The notes beneath the pieces were generated by a model. That model searched no databases, was not told where the DNA came from, and was given only the letters and a program-made list of their open reading frames with translations. From Poriferisodalis sp965221195 (GTDB lineage: Bacteria; Actinomycetota; Acidimicrobiia; Acidimicrobiales; Poriferisodalaceae), in contig OZ244864.1 of NCBI GenBank assembly GCA_965221195.1, positions 2,542,001 through 2,606,000 on the forward strand: a stretch of DNA of 64,000 nucleotides, given 5' to 3'. How positions within the stretch are numbered: position 1 is the stretch's first letter; every line of letters begins with the position of its first letter. Shown here in pieces: positions 7,680 through 16,785 of this stretch. The position numbers and the translations under genes were made by a program.

Positions 7680-8437
7680 GAGACGGTCCCGGCTGCTGCT
7701 AGAGCGGCGCAGCGATCACGCACTTGAGCGGGGCGATGGGCTCGGACGTAGTCGGGCTTGCACGAAAGAGCCAAATCGAGCAGTTCCATGCGGTCGGGTG
7801 TCTGCATCCACGGCACTGGCACGTAGAGCGGCAAGTCAAATCGGCGCAGCTCGCCCAGACCGCTGTAGATGGCTCGCTGGTACTCCGCCCGCTGCGACCA
7901 CTCCAGTCCAGCAGGGCTGAAGCCGACACCGCAGTCGAGTAGCAACTGCTGGGTCACGCCTGCTTGACGCAGCCGCTCGATATGGGAAGCGAACCACTCA
8001 ACCATCACCGTGACGGGATCACCTCGTACATCGCAGACACTGCGGAAATCCCGTCCCAGCATGAACGGCAACACCACTGGCGCACCGCTGTTCGCCGCGA
8101 GTTCGACCATCTCCGGTGACTGCAAAGCATCTCCGGCATTGAGCACTGTGGCACCAGCGTCCAGCGCCCGGTGGGCCACATCTGGCTTGCGGGTGTCGAT
8201 CGCCACCTCAACACTTAGCGACAGCAGCCCGCGCAGTGGACCCTGCAGGCGTTGCCATTCCTCGTCTGGGCTTACTTCCTCGCTCTCGGGCGTGGAGCCT
8301 TCCCCGCCAAGGTCAAAGAAATCAGCGCCCTCAGCGCGCAGTTCAGCACCTCGCGCAGCAGCATCAGCGCAGCTCTGCACCACAGAAAACTCGGCCTTCG
8401 AATCCGGTGAGGCGTTGACAACGCCGAAGATCTCCAC
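7670..8437 (-). CDS. Dihydropteroate synthase-like pterin-binding protein
   Basis: A 255-residue TIM-barrel protein resembling dihydropteroate synthase, which joins p-aminobenzoate to a pterin. It has GVVNASPDSKAEFS for the family N-x-(T/S)-PDSF segment, DFFDLGGEGSTPESE for the DIGGESTRPG loop, and AIDTRKPDV. However, the C-terminal SRK loop of true FolP enzymes is not evident, and the end reads RAHRPAQVRDRC. It is therefore either a divergent FolP or a paralogue. The N-terminus is short: the start ATG 8437 is followed at once by EIFGVVN. The folate gene folE is present in the window but separate. Confidence 0.7.
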   Translation of the reverse strand: MEIFGVVNASPDSKAEFSVVQSCADAAARGAELRAEGADFFDLGGEGSTPESEEVSPDEEWQRLQGPLRGLLSLSVEVAIDTRKPDVAHRALDAGATVLNAGDALQSPEMVELAANSGAPVVLPFMLGRDFRSVCDVRGDPVTVMVEWFASHIERLRQAGVTQQLLLDCGVGFSPAGLEWSQRAEYQRAIYSGLGELRRFDLPLYVPVPWMQTPDRMELLDLALSCKPDYVRAHRPAQVRDRCAALAAAGTVSGL

Positions 8438-8439
8438 AA

Positions 8440-8487
8440 GCGCAACCTAGTCAGAGGCGCAACCTAGTCAGAGGCGCAACCTGGTCA
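8440..8487. repeat. 17-bp tandem repeat, nearly three copies, across a stop codon
   Basis: 8440-8456 and 8457-8473 are identical 17-bp units and 8474-8487 is a partial third. The minus-strand TGA of the MFS gene (8451-8453) is in the first copy. Confidence 0.8.
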
Positions 8488-9857
8488 TCCGCTGGCGGGG
8501 CTTTCGTCGCCGAAGACTGGGCACCGCCGGGTCCGAGGTACGTCGGCAGTGCCAGCGGATGTCGAGTCATCGGCCACAGCACCACGACACCCATGAGGGC
8601 TATTGCGCCTGCCATCAAGATGGGCAGGCCGACGCTGCCGCTTGCGTCATGAGTGAAGCCGAGCAGCGGTGGGCCGACCAATGCGCCCATGCCTGAGAAG
8701 AAGAAGAAAATGCCGACTACCGCACCGATGCTCGCCAAGCCGAACAGATAAGCGGTGACATCGCCTACCAGCGCCACGAAGCCTCCGTAGGAAACACCGA
8801 GCACAGCAGCGAACACCATCAGCAGCACATACTTGGCACCCAAGGGATCCGCGGCTGGCCCGTCTATTGATACAGCGGCAACTGGCACACCGATGCGTGT
8901 CGTGATGAACCAGATGGTGTACGCCACCGGCAGTCCGCCGAAAGCGATCTTAAGCAACCGAACCGACCCCAGCGGCCTCGCCAGACTGGTCAAGGCGAGT
9001 CGCCCTACGATGCTGGACAGACCGACGACAGACACCAGCCATCCCGCCGCCAGTTCGTCCACGCCGTCATCAACAGAGAACGGGATGATGAGCCCGATGG
9101 TGCCGATCACTGCGACGGTGAACAGCACGAAGGCGATTCCCATCTGCCAGAACGCCGCGGTTCTCACTACCAGCGACAGGTGACGGCGAGGACTGCCGAT
9201 ATCGAACCGTGGCGGTTGGCGGATAACAACTAGTCCACACACCAAGATCACTGCGCTCACTGCGGCCATCCAGCGCATGCCCACGCGCCAGCCGTATTCG
9301 GCCAGCAGCCGCTGCGCGAACGGTACATAGAGCATCGTCCCGAGACCTGAACCGGTCGCCACGAGACCTTGAGCCACGGCGCGGTGCTTGTCGAACCACA
9401 TCGCCGTCAAGGCGAACAGTGGGGCGTTAAACAATCCTCCACCGAAGCCAAGACCCAAGCCGAACAGCACGTAGCCATGCCACAGCACGGTCACCTGCGA
9501 AGTTGCCAGCAGCCCTCCAACAAACAGCGCTCCGCCGATAATCAACAACGGCACGATGCCGAAGCGGTCATAGAGCCGACCCGACACCAGCGCGCTGCCG
9601 AAATACAAAAACACAGTGATGCCGAACACCACCGAGATCGGACCGAGACCGGTGCCAAACTCGGTGGCCATGTCGTTGGCAAAAGCGGTGAAGCTGTAGA
9701 TCGTGCCGAAGCCGGCCATCACGACGATTGCAGCCCCACATGCCGTCACCCAGCCGCGCGCGGAATCCAAGTGATCTGCCAACGCGTGGTCTGCTGAAGC
9801 CTCAGCAGGCATCCCAGCAGAAGTGTCAGAAGTATGCGTTGTGGGAGCAGTAGCCAC
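8451..9857 (-). CDS. MFS transporter, oxalate/formate antiporter-like (OFA) type
   Basis: A 468-residue integral membrane protein with about twelve hydrophobic segments. The first, after residue 34, is WVTACGAAIVVMAGFGTIYS, followed by FGITVFLYFGSALVSGRLYDRFG, which contains the MFS loop 2-3 motif. The arrangement resembles the OFA and monocarboxylate-carrier-like families that exchange organic anions. An N-terminal tail of about 35 polar residues is cytoplasmic. The substrate is unknown. It lies 13 bases upstream of the DHPS-like gene on the same strand, and its end is inside a tandem repeat. Confidence 0.85.
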   Translation of the reverse strand: MATAPTTHTSDTSAGMPAEASADHALADHLDSARGWVTACGAAIVVMAGFGTIYSFTAFANDMATEFGTGLGPISVVFGITVFLYFGSALVSGRLYDRFGIVPLLIIGGALFVGGLLATSQVTVLWHGYVLFGLGLGFGGGLFNAPLFALTAMWFDKHRAVAQGLVATGSGLGTMLYVPFAQRLLAEYGWRVGMRWMAAVSAVILVCGLVVIRQPPRFDIGSPRRHLSLVVRTAAFWQMGIAFVLFTVAVIGTIGLIIPFSVDDGVDELAAGWLVSVVGLSSIVGRLALTSLARPLGSVRLLKIAFGGLPVAYTIWFITTRIGVPVAAVSIDGPAADPLGAKYVLLMVFAAVLGVSYGGFVALVGDVTAYLFGLASIGAVVGIFFFFSGMGALVGPPLLGFTHDASGSVGLPILMAGAIALMGVVVLWPMTRHPLALPTYLGPGGAQSSATKAPPADDQVAPLTRLRL

Positions 9858-9906
9858 TGATGCGAGATTAGGGCGCTGCGCTCAGCCGAGTCAGAGGCGC
9901 TAGTTC

Positions 9907-11742
9907 TCAGCCCAGCAGCGAGAGGTCACGGACTGCTCCCCGATCGGCGCTGGTGGCCATCGCCGCATAGGCCCGCAGTGCCGTGCTGACTTGGCGCGGC
10001 CGAGGCGTCGTCGGTTGCCACCCTGCGGCGTCCTGCACAGCGCGGCGGCGGTCCAGCTCAGCGTCGTCTACAGCCAGATTGATTGCGCGGTTAGGGATGT
10101 CGATCTCGATGATGTCCCCGTTTTGCACTAGCCCGATGAGTCCGCCCGAGGCAGCCTCTGGTGAGACATGGCCGATCGACAGGCCCGACGTGCCGCCGCT
10201 AAATCGCCCATCGGTCACCAGCGCGCACGCTTGGCCGAGGCCCTTCGACTTTAGGTACGACGTGGGATACAGCATCTCTTGCATGCCCGGGCCGCCTTTG
10301 GGTCCCTCATAGCGCACAACTACCACATCGCCAGCAGCCACCCGATCGCTGAGAATATGTTCAACCGCCTCGTCTTGGCTCTCGACCACATGAGCCGGCC
10401 CGCGGAACACCCACAGCGACTCGTCCACACCGGCGGTCTTAACCACGCAACCGTCGGGCGCAAGATTGCCGTACAGAATCGCCAACCCTCCATCGGCGGA
10501 ATACGCGCAGTCCACCGAACGGATGCAACCTCGTTCACGGTCAAGGTCTAGCGTGCGGTAACGCTCAGACTGGCTAAAGGCGACCTGTGTGGGGATGCCC
10601 GCAGGGCCAGCCCGGTAGAACTCACCAAGCAAGGCATCGTCGTTGGTAGCCACATCCCAGCGGGAAATGGCGTCAAACATGGTTGGCGAATGGACTGTCG
10701 GCACTTGGTTGGCGATGAGCCCGGCCCGGTTCAGCTCGGCCAATATCCCCATGACACCTCCGGCGCGATGCACATCCTCCACATGGAAGAATTCCGATGC
10801 GGGTGCCACTTTGCAGATGTTGGGCACCTTGCGCGAGAGCCGGTCGATGTCGGCCATCGTGAAATCGATTTCAGCTTCTTGGGCTGCGGCCAGCAGATGC
10901 AAGATGGTGTTGGTGGAGCCACCCATCGCAATGTCGAGCGTCATCGCGTTCTCGAACGCCTCAAAGCTTCCAATCGACCTAGGCAACACTGATTCGTCGT
11001 TTTCTTGGTAGTAGCGGCGGCACAAGTCCACCACCAAGCGCCCTGCCTTTGTGAACAGATCACGACGGTCCGCATGCGTTGCCACCACTGTGCCGTTGCC
11101 TGGTAACGACAGACCCAACGCCTCAGTCAGGCAGTTCATGGAATTGGCGGTGAACATGCCAGAACATGAGCCGCACGTCGGGCAGCCCGACCTTTCCATC
11201 TCGGCCACATCCTCGTCGCTGACCGAATCGTCGGCCGCCATCACCATCACGTTGATGAGATCGACCTTTTGAGCCGCCAGCTTCGTCTTGCCAGCCTCCA
11301 TCGGACCGCCCGACACGAACACTGTCGGGATGTTCAAACGCATCGTGGCGTTGAGCATGCCCGGGGTGATCTTGTCGCAGTTGGAGATGCATACCAGAGC
11401 GTCGGCACAGTGAGCATTGACCATGTACTCAACGGAGTCAGCGATGAGGTCTCGCGACGGCAGGCTGTAGAGCATTCCGTCGTGACCCATAGCGATGCCG
11501 TCATCCACAGCGATGGTGTTGAACTCTTTGGCCACGCCGCCCGCAGCCTCAATCTCACGGGCGACCAGTTGGCCGAGGTCTTTGAGATGCACATGGCCGG
11601 GCACAAACTGGGTGAACGAGTTGGAGATGGCGATGATCGGCTTGCCAAAATCTTCGTCGGTCATGCCAGTGGCCCGCCACAAGGCTCGGGCCCCGGCCTG
11701 ATTCCGGCCTGCGGTTGAGGTGGCGGATCGGTAGCGCGGCAT
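9907..11742 (-). CDS. ilvD: Dihydroxy-acid dehydratase
   Basis: A 611-residue enzyme that dehydrates 2,3-dihydroxy-isovalerate and -methylvalerate, the third step of valine and isoleucine synthesis. The iron-sulfur Cys residues are in CISNCDKITPGMLNA and GCPTCGSCSGMFTANSMNCL. MALDIAMGGSTNT-type sequence (TLDIAMGGSTNTILHL) and DGRFSGGTSGLSIGH near the C-terminus are diagnostic. Length is normal. It starts at ATG 11742, divergent from the ArsC-like selenoprotein gene; the 120-bp spacer holds a 15-bp triplet repeat and both promoters. Confidence 0.96.
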   Translation of the reverse strand: MPRYRSATSTAGRNQAGARALWRATGMTDEDFGKPIIAISNSFTQFVPGHVHLKDLGQLVAREIEAAGGVAKEFNTIAVDDGIAMGHDGMLYSLPSRDLIADSVEYMVNAHCADALVCISNCDKITPGMLNATMRLNIPTVFVSGGPMEAGKTKLAAQKVDLINVMVMAADDSVSDEDVAEMERSGCPTCGSCSGMFTANSMNCLTEALGLSLPGNGTVVATHADRRDLFTKAGRLVVDLCRRYYQENDESVLPRSIGSFEAFENAMTLDIAMGGSTNTILHLLAAAQEAEIDFTMADIDRLSRKVPNICKVAPASEFFHVEDVHRAGGVMGILAELNRAGLIANQVPTVHSPTMFDAISRWDVATNDDALLGEFYRAGPAGIPTQVAFSQSERYRTLDLDRERGCIRSVDCAYSADGGLAILYGNLAPDGCVVKTAGVDESLWVFRGPAHVVESQDEAVEHILSDRVAAGDVVVVRYEGPKGGPGMQEMLYPTSYLKSKGLGQACALVTDGRFSGGTSGLSIGHVSPEAASGGLIGLVQNGDIIEIDIPNRAINLAVDDAELDRRRAVQDAAGWQPTTPRPRQVSTALRAYAAMATSADRGAVRDLSLLG

Positions 11743-11787
11743 AAGCTCAGCCTAGACCCCGGCTGTGACACCGCTGGGGCTGTCGGT

Positions 11788-11832
11788 GCCAGTGCCTCTT
11801 TTGCCAGTGCCTCTTTTGCCAGTGCCTCTTTT
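11788..11832. repeat. Three 15-bp tandem copies in a divergent promoter region
   Basis: 11788-11802, 11803-11817 and 11818-11832 are perfect copies of GCCAGTGCCTCTTTT, ending 30 bases before the ArsC-like start. Confidence 0.85.
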
Positions 11833-11862
11833 GAAGGTGCCGGTGCAGGTAGCTTCAACTGT

Positions 11863-12222
11863 ATGACCGGCGTGACGATCTATCACAACCCTCACTGAAA
11901 CTCCTCCCGCAATGCCTTGGCGGTCGCTGAGGAAGCTGGAGTGGAAGCCAATGTTGTCCTGTACATGAAGACACCACCCGACCGCGAGGCGCTGGAACAT
12001 CTGGTGTCGATTCTGGAGGACCCAGTTGAAGATTTGGTACGGAAGGACTCGCAGTTCAAGAAGCTGGGCCTCAACGCCGACGACTACGTCGGCAACGCAG
12101 AGGCTGTGGTGGATCTGCTGAGCCGACGCAAGGCGCTCATGCAGCGTCCGGTGGTGGTGCGTGGCGATCGGGCCATCGTCGGGCGTCCGAAGGACCGCAT
12201 TGCTGCACTGTTGGCGGACTGA
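11863..12222 (+). CDS. ArsC-family selenoprotein (Sec at UGA 11896-11898)
   Basis: A 119-codon gene starting at ATG 11863 that reads MTGVTIYHNPH-U-NSSRNAL and then continues in frame to the TGA at 12220-12222. In ArsC/Spx-family proteins the segment is YHNPxCxxSRNAL and the reactive Cys is residue 12; here codon 12 is TGA. The rest matches the family: VEANVVLYMKTPPDREALEH, LVRKDSQFKKLGL and RPVVVRGDRAIVGRPKDRI. The protein probably uses a selenolate to attack arsenate or a disulfide. The thioredoxin-like fold is normal in length (115-120). A hairpin downstream of the TGA fits a SECIS. No arsenic-resistance genes are adjacent; ilvD is divergent and gcvT follows in the same direction. Confidence 0.9.
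11915..11932 (+). promoter_or_regulatory. Putative bacterial SECIS hairpin of the ArsC-like gene
   Basis: CCTTGGC (11915-11921) pairs with GCTGAGG (11926-11932), seven pairs including two G-U, around a GGTC loop (11922-11925) about 23 bases after the TGA. A GGUC core is also found in the apical loop of the E. coli fdhF SECIS. A less regular alternative pairs CCGC (11907-11910) with GCGG (11920-11923). Confidence 0.6.
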
Positions 12223-12281
12223 GACACGCCGTCTGATGCCCGACTCGCTTGTGGGTTCACCTATGGCGGCCTCATTCACCG

Positions 12282-13517
12282 ATGGCATCCTCTAGCGGCT
12301 CCGAAGCCACAAGTTCCGACGTAGACCCGCACACGGGCGGCATCTGTACACCGCTGTTTGGGGTGCATGTAGCACTCGGTGGCCGGATGGCCAACTTCGC
12401 CGGTCACGCGCTGCCGATGCGCTACAGCGAAGGAACTGTGGCCGAACACCGAGCTACCCGCACCGCAGCGGGACTGTTCGACGTGAGCCACATGGGAGTG
12501 ATAGACCTCCATCCACCAGCGGGCGGTGATGTCGGCGCTGTGGCGGCATGGCTTGAGCGCTGTGTGCCGGGCGCCATCACCAGCCTGACACCGGGACGCA
12601 TGCGCTACACGCTGTTCACGACATCGGCTGGCGGCGTACTTGACGATCTCATCGTGTCCAACCTCGGTGATCGGCTGCGCATCGTCGTCAACGCCGTCCG
12701 CACCGACGCTGACCTTGCAATGCTCCACAACCTCGGGGTTAGCACCACCGAGAACAACACCGAGAGCACCACCAAAAGCGCAGTGCGTATTTCAGTCCGT
12801 GACGACATTGCACTGCTGGCCCTGCAAGGACCTGCTGCAGCCGACGTGCTGGCCCGCTGGGCACCTGCCGCAGCCGAGCTTGCCTTCATGGCGACGGCCC
12901 CGATGCCGATCGACGGTGTTGACTGCGAGGTGTCGCGCTGCGGCTACACCGGCGAAGACGGCTTTGAGGTAGCTGTGCCTAATGAGCAGGCCACGCATAT
13001 CGCTCAGCTGCTGCTGAGCTGCGATGAGGTGTCACCTGCGGGTCTCGGTGCCCGCGACACGCTGCGACTCGAAGCGGGTCTGCCGCTTGTCGGTCACGAA
13101 CTCACGGAGGCGACGACCCCCGCAGAGGCCGACTTGGGCTGGACAATCCCCAAACGCCGACGCGTACAAGGCGGCTTTCCCGGCGCTGAGGTCATCACAG
13201 CACAGCTCGCCACCGGACCCCCGCGGCGGCGAGTGGGCATAGCAGCGCAAGGGCGTCGGCCGATCCGCAGCGGCACAGCGCTGGCAAGCGCCAACGGCGA
13301 CGAAGTAGGCATGGTGACCAGCGGAAGCTTCGGACCGACATTTGACGCGCCCGTCGCCATGGCCTACGTGGCAACCCTGCACTCAGACAATGGCACCAAA
13401 CTTTTCGCCCAAGGCCGCAGGCACCCAGAACCTTGCCTGGTCGTGCCGCTGCCGTTCGTGGAACACCGGTATTGGCGGCCATCCCAACAACAAGTAGAGC
13501 GGCAAAAGCAGTCTTGA
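12282..13517 (+). CDS. gcvT: Glycine cleavage system T protein (aminomethyltransferase)
   Basis: A 411-residue protein that moves the methylene carbon from the lipoyl arm of GcvH to tetrahydrofolate and releases ammonia. Diagnostic segments are MANFAGHALPMRYSEGTVAE, AGLFDVSHMG, GYTGEDGFEV and GLGARDTLRLEAGLPLVGHEL. I chose ATG 12282 (MASSSGSEA); the longer TTG 12249 frame adds 11 residues without support. An Asn/Thr-rich insert (TTENNTESTTKS, near residue 160) is unusual. gcvP follows 97 bases later. gcvH is 18 kb away in the FHA/FtsR block, so the system is split. Confidence 0.94.
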   Translation: MASSSGSEATSSDVDPHTGGICTPLFGVHVALGGRMANFAGHALPMRYSEGTVAEHRATRTAAGLFDVSHMGVIDLHPPAGGDVGAVAAWLERCVPGAITSLTPGRMRYTLFTTSAGGVLDDLIVSNLGDRLRIVVNAVRTDADLAMLHNLGVSTTENNTESTTKSAVRISVRDDIALLALQGPAAADVLARWAPAAAELAFMATAPMPIDGVDCEVSRCGYTGEDGFEVAVPNEQATHIAQLLLSCDEVSPAGLGARDTLRLEAGLPLVGHELTEATTPAEADLGWTIPKRRRVQGGFPGAEVITAQLATGPPRRRVGIAAQGRRPIRSGTALASANGDEVGMVTSGSFGPTFDAPVAMAYVATLHSDNGTKLFAQGRRHPEPCLVVPLPFVEHRYWRPSQQQVERQKQS

Positions 13518-13614
13518 TGTGAACGCGCTTGCATCAAGAACCGCCAAATCAATCAGCCGGATCAATCAGCCGAGCAGAACCAAAAGAGACCCAGGACCAA
13601 AAAAGGCATGAAGC

Positions 13615-16600
13615 ATGAGCACACCCCAAGCTGACCCCCCAGTGTGTACGGACATAGCTAGCGAGTTTGCGTCGCGCCATATCGGACTGCGGCCTGACGA
13701 TGTCACCTCCATGCTCAAGCGACTCGGGTTCGGTTCGCTCTCCGATCTTGTTGACGCGGCCGTGCCCGAAGAGATCCGGCTTGACAAGCCGATGGTGCTC
13801 GACGGCCTTGACCAGCCCTTGACCGAGACGCAAGCCACAGCGGTAATGCGATGGCTGGCAGATGCCAACACACCAATGCAGTCGCTGATCGGGCTCGGCT
13901 ACTACGGCACGTTCACCCCGGCTGTCATCCGGCGCAGCGTGCTCGAAAACCCGTCCTGGTACACCGCTTACACCCCCTACCAGCCGGAAATATCCCAAGG
14001 TCGCCTCGAGGCATTGCTGAACTACCAGACAATGGTGTGCGACCTAGTCGGCATGGAGATTGCCAACTCTTCGCTGCTGTGCGAGGGCACTGCCGCAGCC
14101 GAGGCGATGACAATGGCACGACGTGTCACACGCGGCGGCCCAGACCGCTTCTTCGTAGATTCGGACTGTCATCCGCAGGTCATCGACGTAGTGGCCACAC
14201 GCGCCCATCCGCTCGGCATCGAACTCGTGATTGGCGACCCGACCGCTGATCTGATGCCAACTGAGGTCTACGGCGCGCTGCTGGCCTATCCGGGCAGCAG
14301 CGGTGCTGTAGGCAACCTTCAACCCACCATTGAAGCCTTGCACGCCGAGGATGCCATCGCGGCCGTAACCACCGACTTGCTGGCGTGCTGTGTGCTGACG
14401 CCACCCGGCGAACAGGGCGCCGACATTGTGGTCGGCAGCTCGCAGCGCTTCGGCGTGCCACTGGGCTTCGGCGGACCCCATGCAGCGTTCTTGGCCAGCA
14501 GCGAGAAGCACCGGCGCTCAATGCCTGGAAGGCTCGTCGGGGTCTCAGTGGACGCTGCCGGCCGACCTGCCTACCGACTAGCGCTACAAACCCGTGAGCA
14601 ACACATACGGCGAGAGAAAGCCACTAGCAACATCTGCACTGCACAGGTACTGCTCGCAGTGATGGCATCAATGTACGCGGTGTGGCACGGACCTGAAGGC
14701 TTGGCCAACATCGCCAAGCGAACCCACCGCCTCACCGCAGCGCTCGCTGCTGGCCTGCGCTCAATCGGGTCGAACCCCAGCGGGTCAAGTTCCAGCGGGT
14801 TAGGCGGCGCGGCGCGGCGGCTGTCATTGCGCAACGACACCTTTTTTGACACCTTGACGGTGGAAGTACCCGGCGCGGCCGACCAAGTAATCGCCGCTGC
14901 ACTCAAAGCCGGGATCAACCTTCGGCGCGTCGATGCCGACACGGTAGGTGTCTCACTAGATGAGACCTGTGACGAGACGACGGTGGCTCGGCTACTGGCT
15001 GCTTTTGGCGTCACAAACAACAGCGCCAGCGCCACAAACAACAGTGACGGGCACGACGATCAGTTGAGCGGCCAGACCATCGACCAGCCAATCGAAACTG
15101 TCTCAATCGAAACCGCTGCTGTGCGCTCACTTGCGGACTCAGCACAACCGGGCATCGCCAACGAACTGCGGCGTACCAGCGACTACCTCACCCATCCCAC
15201 CTTCAGCGCTTACCGCTCTGAGACCGAGATGATGCGTTACCTGCGCCGTCTCGCCTCATACGACGTGGCCTTGGACCGGTCAATGATTCCGCTTGGCAGT
15301 TGCACCATGAAGCTCAACGCTGCAGCAGAGATGACACCGGTGACGTGGCCGCAATTCGCCAACATCCATCCCTTTGCGCCGTCCTCGCAGTGGGAGGGCT
15401 ACCGAAAAATCGTCGCTGACCTCGAACAGTGGCTAGCGACAGTTACCGGCTACGACGCTGTGTCGCTGCAGCCCAACGCAGGCTCCCAAGGCGAACTTGC
15501 CGGACTGCTCGCCATCCGCAGCTATCACGACGACCGTGGCGACACGCACCGCACTGTGTGCCTCGTCCCCTCCTCTGCGCACGGCACGAACGCTGCATCA
15601 GCCGTGATGGCGGGCATGCGGGTCGTAGTAGTGGGCTGCACCCAAAATGGTGATGTCGATCTTGACGACCTGGACGCCAAGATCACCTCCCACGGCGACC
15701 AACTCGCAGCGTTCATGGCCACCTACCCCTCCACACACGGCGTATATGAGGACGGCATCCGACAGATATGCCTAAAAGTGCATCAAGCAGGCGGGCAGGT
15801 GTACGTAGACGGTGCAAACCTAAACGCCCTCGTGGGCTTAGCCGCACCGGGCACTTTCGGCGCCGATGTCAGCCATCTCAACTTGCACAAAACGTTCTGC
15901 ATTCCCCACGGTGGTGGCGGCCCAGGCATCGGACCGGTGGCGTGCCGAGAGCACCTAGCAAAGTACTTGCCCAACCACCCGCTCGTAGCAGACGCAGGCC
16001 CCAACACCGGTCCAGGGGCGGTCTCGTCAGCGCCTTGGGGTTCCGCTGGCATCTTGCCGATTCCTTGGATGTACATCGCCATGATGGGCGCTGAGGGCCT
16101 AATGGAGGCCACCCAAACGGCGATCCTGTCAGCCAACTATCTGGCATCTCGGCTCAGCGAGCATTTCCCGATCTTGTACCGAGGCAGCTGCGGCCTCGTC
16201 GCTCATGAGTGCATCGTCGATCTGCGACCGTTCTCGGAATGGGTCAGCGTGGACGACGTGGCCAAGCGACTCATCGACTTCGGCTATCACGCCCCCACAA
16301 TGTCGTTCCCGGTAGCAGGAACTTTGATGATTGAGCCGACCGAGAGCGAATCGCTGGCCGAGATCGACCGGTTCTGCGACGCCATGGCAGCGATCCGGGC
16401 AGAGATAGACAACGTTGCGAGAGGTGAATGGCCCGTTGACGACAACCCCTTGCTCAACGCTCCGCACACCGCAGTTGACATGCTCGCCGACGAATGGGAT
16501 CACCCCTATTCGCGCATCGAGGCTGCCTATCCGGCCGGTACCGATGTGTCCACTGCGGTTGCGGACAAGTACTGGCCGCCCGTGAGCCGAATCGACGGTG

Positions 16601-16662
16601 CTTACGGCGACCGCAACCTCATGTGCGCCTGTCCCGACCCCAGCGCTTTCGAAACCGCCTGA
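13615..16662 (+). CDS. gcvP: Glycine dehydrogenase (decarboxylating), P protein, fused type
   Basis: A 1015-residue PLP enzyme that decarboxylates glycine and loads the aminomethyl group on GcvH. Both halves of the fused form are present: the N-terminal half starts FASRHIGLRPDDVTSMLKRL, and the C-terminal half, after about residue 510, has MIPLGSCTMKLNAAAEM, ANLNALVGLA and the PLP-lysine motif DVSHLNLHKTFCIPHGGGG. The linker between the halves (around residues 465-500) is Asn/Ser/Gln-rich and poorly conserved. ATG 13615 is supported by alignment of the family start. It is the second gene of a gcvT-gcvP-selD run. Confidence 0.96.
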   Translation: MSTPQADPPVCTDIASEFASRHIGLRPDDVTSMLKRLGFGSLSDLVDAAVPEEIRLDKPMVLDGLDQPLTETQATAVMRWLADANTPMQSLIGLGYYGTFTPAVIRRSVLENPSWYTAYTPYQPEISQGRLEALLNYQTMVCDLVGMEIANSSLLCEGTAAAEAMTMARRVTRGGPDRFFVDSDCHPQVIDVVATRAHPLGIELVIGDPTADLMPTEVYGALLAYPGSSGAVGNLQPTIEALHAEDAIAAVTTDLLACCVLTPPGEQGADIVVGSSQRFGVPLGFGGPHAAFLASSEKHRRSMPGRLVGVSVDAAGRPAYRLALQTREQHIRREKATSNICTAQVLLAVMASMYAVWHGPEGLANIAKRTHRLTAALAAGLRSIGSNPSGSSSSGLGGAARRLSLRNDTFFDTLTVEVPGAADQVIAAALKAGINLRRVDADTVGVSLDETCDETTVARLLAAFGVTNNSASATNNSDGHDDQLSGQTIDQPIETVSIETAAVRSLADSAQPGIANELRRTSDYLTHPTFSAYRSETEMMRYLRRLASYDVALDRSMIPLGSCTMKLNAAAEMTPVTWPQFANIHPFAPSSQWEGYRKIVADLEQWLATVTGYDAVSLQPNAGSQGELAGLLAIRSYHDDRGDTHRTVCLVPSSAHGTNAASAVMAGMRVVVVGCTQNGDVDLDDLDAKITSHGDQLAAFMATYPSTHGVYEDGIRQICLKVHQAGGQVYVDGANLNALVGLAAPGTFGADVSHLNLHKTFCIPHGGGGPGIGPVACREHLAKYLPNHPLVADAGPNTGPGAVSSAPWGSAGILPIPWMYIAMMGAEGLMEATQTAILSANYLASRLSEHFPILYRGSCGLVAHECIVDLRPFSEWVSVDDVAKRLIDFGYHAPTMSFPVAGTLMIEPTESESLAEIDRFCDAMAAIRAEIDNVARGEWPVDDNPLLNAPHTAVDMLADEWDHPYSRIEAAYPAGTDVSTAVADKYWPPVSRIDGAYGDRNLMCACPDPSAFETA

Positions 16663-16684
16663 CCGAGACGACCCGGCTGATACA

Positions 16685-16742
16685 AGTTGACTGGGAAAGT
16701 TGACTGGGACAGGCTGCCCAAGGCTGCCCAAGGTTGCCAAGC
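16685..16742. repeat. Two adjacent short tandem duplications
   Basis: GTTGACTGGGA-type units and GGCTGCCCAA-type units are each duplicated, with a degenerate third copy of the latter, in the 123-bp spacer between gcvP and selD. Confidence 0.55.
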
Positions 16743-16785
16743 GAAACAATCCAAGAAAAACAATCCAGCAGATACGGTTGCCCAT

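Noticed and set aside
11917..12222. A short ArsC protein starting at TTG 11917
   Set aside because: It would lack the first strand and the catalytic residue; the in-frame upstream segment from ATG 11863 restores both.
12223..12281. Possible glycine riboswitch before gcvT
   Set aside because: The spacer is only 59 bases, too short for the tandem or single glycine aptamer, and no conserved core is seen.
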